9,033 nt of DNA from Paracoccaceae bacterium (GTDB lineage: Bacteria > Pseudomonadota > Alphaproteobacteria > Rhodobacterales > Rhodobacteraceae), in contig NVQY01000085.1 of assembly GCA_002400675.1 (NCBI GenBank), forward strand, positions 507-9,539, in the 5' to 3' direction. Numbering within the stretch: the stretch's first letter is position 1; each line of letters starts with the position of its first letter. A program made the position numbers and the translations under genes. This document shows positions 6,942-9,033 of this stretch, one piece after another. The notes beneath the pieces were generated by a model. That model searched no databases. It saw only the letters and a program-made list of their open reading frames with translations, and had not been told where the DNA came from.

Positions 6942-8429
6942 ATGAACGCCTATCCTAAGATCAATCCTGATGTCACCAAAGCGGCCCTAATCGATGGCAA
7001 ATGGGTAGACGGGTCTGCCGGTACATTCACGGTGCGTAACCCGCATAACGGCGAGGTGCTGCACAATGTTGGCAAGTGCAACAGCACTGACGCCGAGGCC
7101 GCAGTCGCCAGTGCGCGCGCAGCACAGCCCGCCTGGGCCGCACTTTCGGTGATTGAACGTGCGCAAATCATGCGCAAAATTCACCAGCTGTTTCTTGAGC
7201 GCGCAGAACCCATCGCCCGGATGATCACCGCGGAGATTGGCAAGCCGATAATGGATGCCCGCGAAGAAGTGTTTGAATATTCGGCGCCGTCCTGGGGCAA
7301 ATCTGCCGAAGAGGTTCTGCGCCATCGGGGCCTGTCATTCCCATCGACGCAAGAGCGGACAACCAACAAACGTCTGGTGATGAATTACCGCCCGCTGGGT
7401 GTTGTTGCGGTGATCACGCCCTACAACTTTCCAACCGACATTTCGTCGATTGCCTTGGCGCATATCGTTGCGGCAGGGAACACGATCATCTGGAAACCGT
7501 CGGAATATTCCGCCGTTAGCTGTGCCATGCTGGCGGATGTTTTCAAGGATGCAGGCCTGCCCGATGGCGTGATCAATGTCGTTCAGGGCGTCGGCGATGT
7601 TGGCGCGGCGCTGGTCGATAGCAAAGGCGTGGACGGGGTATTTTTCACCGGCTCGACCAAAACGGGACGTACTATTGCCGAAAAATGCGCGCTGCGACCC
7701 CACCTTCTGGAACTTGGCGGCGATGGGCCATTTATTATTTTGGCCGACGCAAACATCGACGCCGCCGTCGACGGGGCGATGAACGGATGTTTCTACTATT
7801 CAGGGCAGGTTTGCACCTCTGCTGAACGCCTTTTGGTGCACGAGGAAATCTATGACGAGTTCCTAGAGAAATTCCGTGCCAAGGCTAAAGCATTGAAAAT
7901 CGGCGACCCGGCACTGGAAGAAACCGAAATGGGCCCGCTTTGTAACCCCGGAACACTGGCGCGTGTGCAAGAGCACGTAAAAGACGCGGTCGCCAAGGGG
8001 GCCAAGATTGAACAGTTCGGCCCCGAAGACGGGTTGTATTTCCCAGCGACGATCTTGACGGGTGTCACCACGGACATGTTGATTGCGCAGGAAGAAACAT
8101 TTGGCCCGGTCGCGCCGATCATTAAGATTAAGTCGGCCAGCGAGGCAATCGAGATTGCGCACCAATCCGGGCTAGGTCTGATCGCCTCGCTGTGGACACA
8201 GGATCTTGCGACGGCATGGCGCGTTGGCGAGGCGCTGCCGCACGGCACCGTAAACATCAACGAAACCTCGAATTACTGGGATCAACTGGCCCCCTTTGGC
8301 GGAACCGGGCAGTCTGGGGTCGGACGTGAGTTATCGCAGTGGTTCCTGGAGACCTTTACAGAACGCAAACTACTGGTCTTTGACCTAAGCGGCGAGCGCT
8401 ATGACCGCCACGCAGAGGGCGGTTGGTAA
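6942..8429 (+). CDS. NAD(P)-dependent aldehyde dehydrogenase
   Basis: This 495-residue enzyme oxidises an aldehyde to the carboxylate (ALDH superfamily, normal full length). Key residues are present: N162 in TPYNFP, K185 in WKPSE, the cofactor loop FTGST (235-239), the general base E257 in LELGGDGP, the catalytic Cys C291 in GQVCTSAER, and E385 in EETFGP. The very C-terminus (LVFDLSGERYDRHAEGGW) is slightly extended and charged. The motif LELGGDGP differs from the LELGGK/N forms common in betaine- or gamma-aminobutyraldehyde dehydrogenases, so I do not assign a substrate. AAGGAG at 6930-6935, 6 nt before the ATG, is the clearest ribosome binding site in the window. As the last gene of the importer cluster it probably acts on a catabolite of the imported solute. 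The amine-to-aldehyde step is not encoded here. Confidence 0.93.
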   Translation: MNAYPKINPDVTKAALIDGKWVDGSAGTFTVRNPHNGEVLHNVGKCNSTDAEAAVASARAAQPAWAALSVIERAQIMRKIHQLFLERAEPIARMITAEIGKPIMDAREEVFEYSAPSWGKSAEEVLRHRGLSFPSTQERTTNKRLVMNYRPLGVVAVITPYNFPTDISSIALAHIVAAGNTIIWKPSEYSAVSCAMLADVFKDAGLPDGVINVVQGVGDVGAALVDSKGVDGVFFTGSTKTGRTIAEKCALRPHLLELGGDGPFIILADANIDAAVDGAMNGCFYYSGQVCTSAERLLVHEEIYDEFLEKFRAKAKALKIGDPALEETEMGPLCNPGTLARVQEHVKDAVAKGAKIEQFGPEDGLYFPATILTGVTTDMLIAQEETFGPVAPIIKIKSASEAIEIAHQSGLGLIASLWTQDLATAWRVGEALPHGTVNINETSNYWDQLAPFGGTGQSGVGRELSQWFLETFTERKLLVFDLSGERYDRHAEGGW

Positions 8430-8436
8430 CACTCGT

Positions 8437-8778
8437 TCAAGGGTAGCCGGATATGCGGGCGGGTGAAGGTTTCAACGCGATGCGGTGCATCCACTTGCCC
8501 GACTTGGTCATATAGAGCATCGGCGTGCCGACTTTATCATCCCCGGCCTTGGACCAGAAGGTAATGCAAACCTCGTGAGGTTCCTCACGGATCAGCTCGT
8601 ATTCCACGGTCTTTTCCAGCGTGGCACGTTTGCCGTCCTCGTCTTTGTCCGGCGACATGACAACATGCTGGCAGGTGCCAAGGACGCGCCATTGCATCAA
8701 AGGAAGAGTGCTTTGGCGGATCAGTCCAAACGGATGCAAAGCACACTGGTATCCACGTCGAGCCAGTTTCCCGTGCAA
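8437..8778 (-). CDS. Hypothetical protein, possibly truncated
   Basis: This ORF of up to 113 residues converges on the aldehyde dehydrogenase gene with only 7 nt between their stops. I do not recognise the family. The part from about residue 28 (MQWRVLGTCQHVVMSPD) to residue 104 uses mostly G/C third positions and reads like a soluble alpha/beta protein with charged segments such as TLEKTVEYELIREEPHEV and a final GTPMLYMTKSGKWMHRI. The first 27 residues look less gene-like. The only upstream starts are TTG 8778, with no ribosome binding site, and ATG 8697, also without a good one. The frame is closed by an in-frame TGA at 8803-8805. It may be a short intact gene starting near 8697 or the 3' remnant of a longer one. 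Confidence 0.5.
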   Translation of the reverse strand: MHGKLARRGYQCALHPFGLIRQSTLPLMQWRVLGTCQHVVMSPDKDEDGKRATLEKTVEYELIREEPHEVCITFWSKAGDDKVGTPMLYMTKSGKWMHRIALKPSPARISGYP

Positions 8779-8782
8779 TAAG

Positions 8783-8902
8783 TCAATCTTGATTGACGGC
8801 TCTCAGCGCAAGCAACAGCACAATGTATAAAAAGGCTTGATCAGACGCCACATCGGCGGCAGCCTGCAACCAATGGCGTTCCACTTGGGGAATGTCGGAC
8901 AA
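8783..8902 (-). CDS. Possible small ORF of 39 codons, unrecognised
   Basis: Starting at TTG 8902 the frame reads MSDIPQVERHWLQAAADV, then a hydrophobic stretch FLYIVLLLALRAV, and stops at 8783-8785, 4 nt before the first possible start of the hypothetical gene. The composition is protein-like: an amphipathic start followed by a short membrane-like segment. There is no ATG, and the only candidate ribosome binding site is a distant G-run at 8910-8914. It could be a small membrane protein, a leftover of a decayed gene, or chance. Confidence 0.2.
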   Translation of the reverse strand: MSDIPQVERHWLQAAADVASDQAFLYIVLLLALRAVNQD

Positions 8903-8949
8903 AACAAGGCCCCCATGCCCTTATCGCCAACGTCACCGGGTTACGGCCC

Positions 8950-9033
8950 ATGAACACCGACCCCGACCGCCCGTGGCTGGTGCTGGCGGGGCTGGCGTTG
9001 GGCGTGACTGTGACAAGCGGGTTTGCGCGGTTT
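8950..9033 (+). CDS. MFS transporter, N-terminal fragment (runs off the window)
   Basis: The first 28 codons run from ATG 8950 to the window edge: MNTDPDRPWLVL, then a hydrophobic first membrane segment AGLALGVTVTSG, ending in GFARF. A short hydrophilic start leading directly into a membrane helix that ends in GFARF is typical of Major Facilitator Superfamily transporters of the YbfB/YjiJ-like branch. The substrate cannot be told from this fragment. No strong ribosome binding site precedes the ATG, so the exact start is moderately certain. The gene is separated from the importer cluster by the minus-strand ORFs and is probably an independent unit. Confidence 0.65.
   Translation, partial: MNTDPDRPWLVLAGLALGVTVTSGFARF

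Noticed and set aside
8574..8589. 16-bp palindrome CGTGAGG-TT-CCTCACG, similar in shape to the one at 2962-2975 (GTG-N8-CAC).
   Set aside because: It lies inside the hypothetical ORF and is explained by the codons for R-E-E-P-H-E; the two palindromes share only their ends and a GGTTCC core at a different offset, so a common operator is not supported.
8485..8781. Plus-strand ORF of 98 codons overlapping the minus-strand hypothetical gene.
   Set aside because: The minus-strand frame has the better third-position GC pattern and a more protein-like sequence; only one of the two is likely real.
8831..8953. Plus-strand open frame reading KGLIRRHIGGSLQP onward, which at first looked like a transposase tail.
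   Set aside because: It has no recognisable transposase motif, no terminal inverted repeats nearby, and is the codon-aligned antisense of the candidate 39-codon minus-strand ORF.

Overview
The window reads as chromosomal DNA of an alphaproteobacterium, most likely a marine Rhodobacterales (Roseobacter-type) species. This is inferred from the moderately GC-rich coding style, protein sequences typical of that group, and densely packed operons with 4-nt ATGA/GTGA overlaps. No RNA gene, insertion sequence, CRISPR array or phage gene was found.

Layout. (1) 1-519 holds the 3' end of a gamma-glutamyltransferase-like gene. (2) 520-689 is a short gap with no confident promoter. (3) About 690-8429 is one co-oriented cluster: a PAS-only sensor protein; a PAS / AAA+ / HTH transcriptional regulator starting 1 nt after it; then a complete ABC importer in the order binding protein, ATPase, permease, permease, as in the potFGHI putrescine operon; and finally an NAD(P)-dependent aldehyde dehydrogenase. 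The only gap of note (66 nt) follows the binding-protein gene and contains a strong 10-bp stem-loop. (4) 8437-8778 on the minus strand is a small uncharacterised ORF converging on the dehydrogenase gene. (5) 8783-8902 (minus) is a possible 39-codon ORF. (6) From 8950 the first 28 codons of an MFS transporter gene run off the window.

How it may work. The importer probably brings in a small cationic or amine-type solute, and the dehydrogenase would oxidise an aldehyde derived from it. The two proteins encoded just upstream probably sense a ligand and control the cluster. The regulator looks like a sigma-54 activator but has lost the GAFTGA loop that contacts sigma-54, so it should act on sigma-70-type promoters, as TyrR and Rhodobacter capsulatus NtrC do. 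The binding protein resembles PotF/PotD, but two residues around its expected amine-binding pocket differ, so polyamine specificity should not be assumed. The most interesting parts are the sensor/regulator pair and the unresolved substrate.
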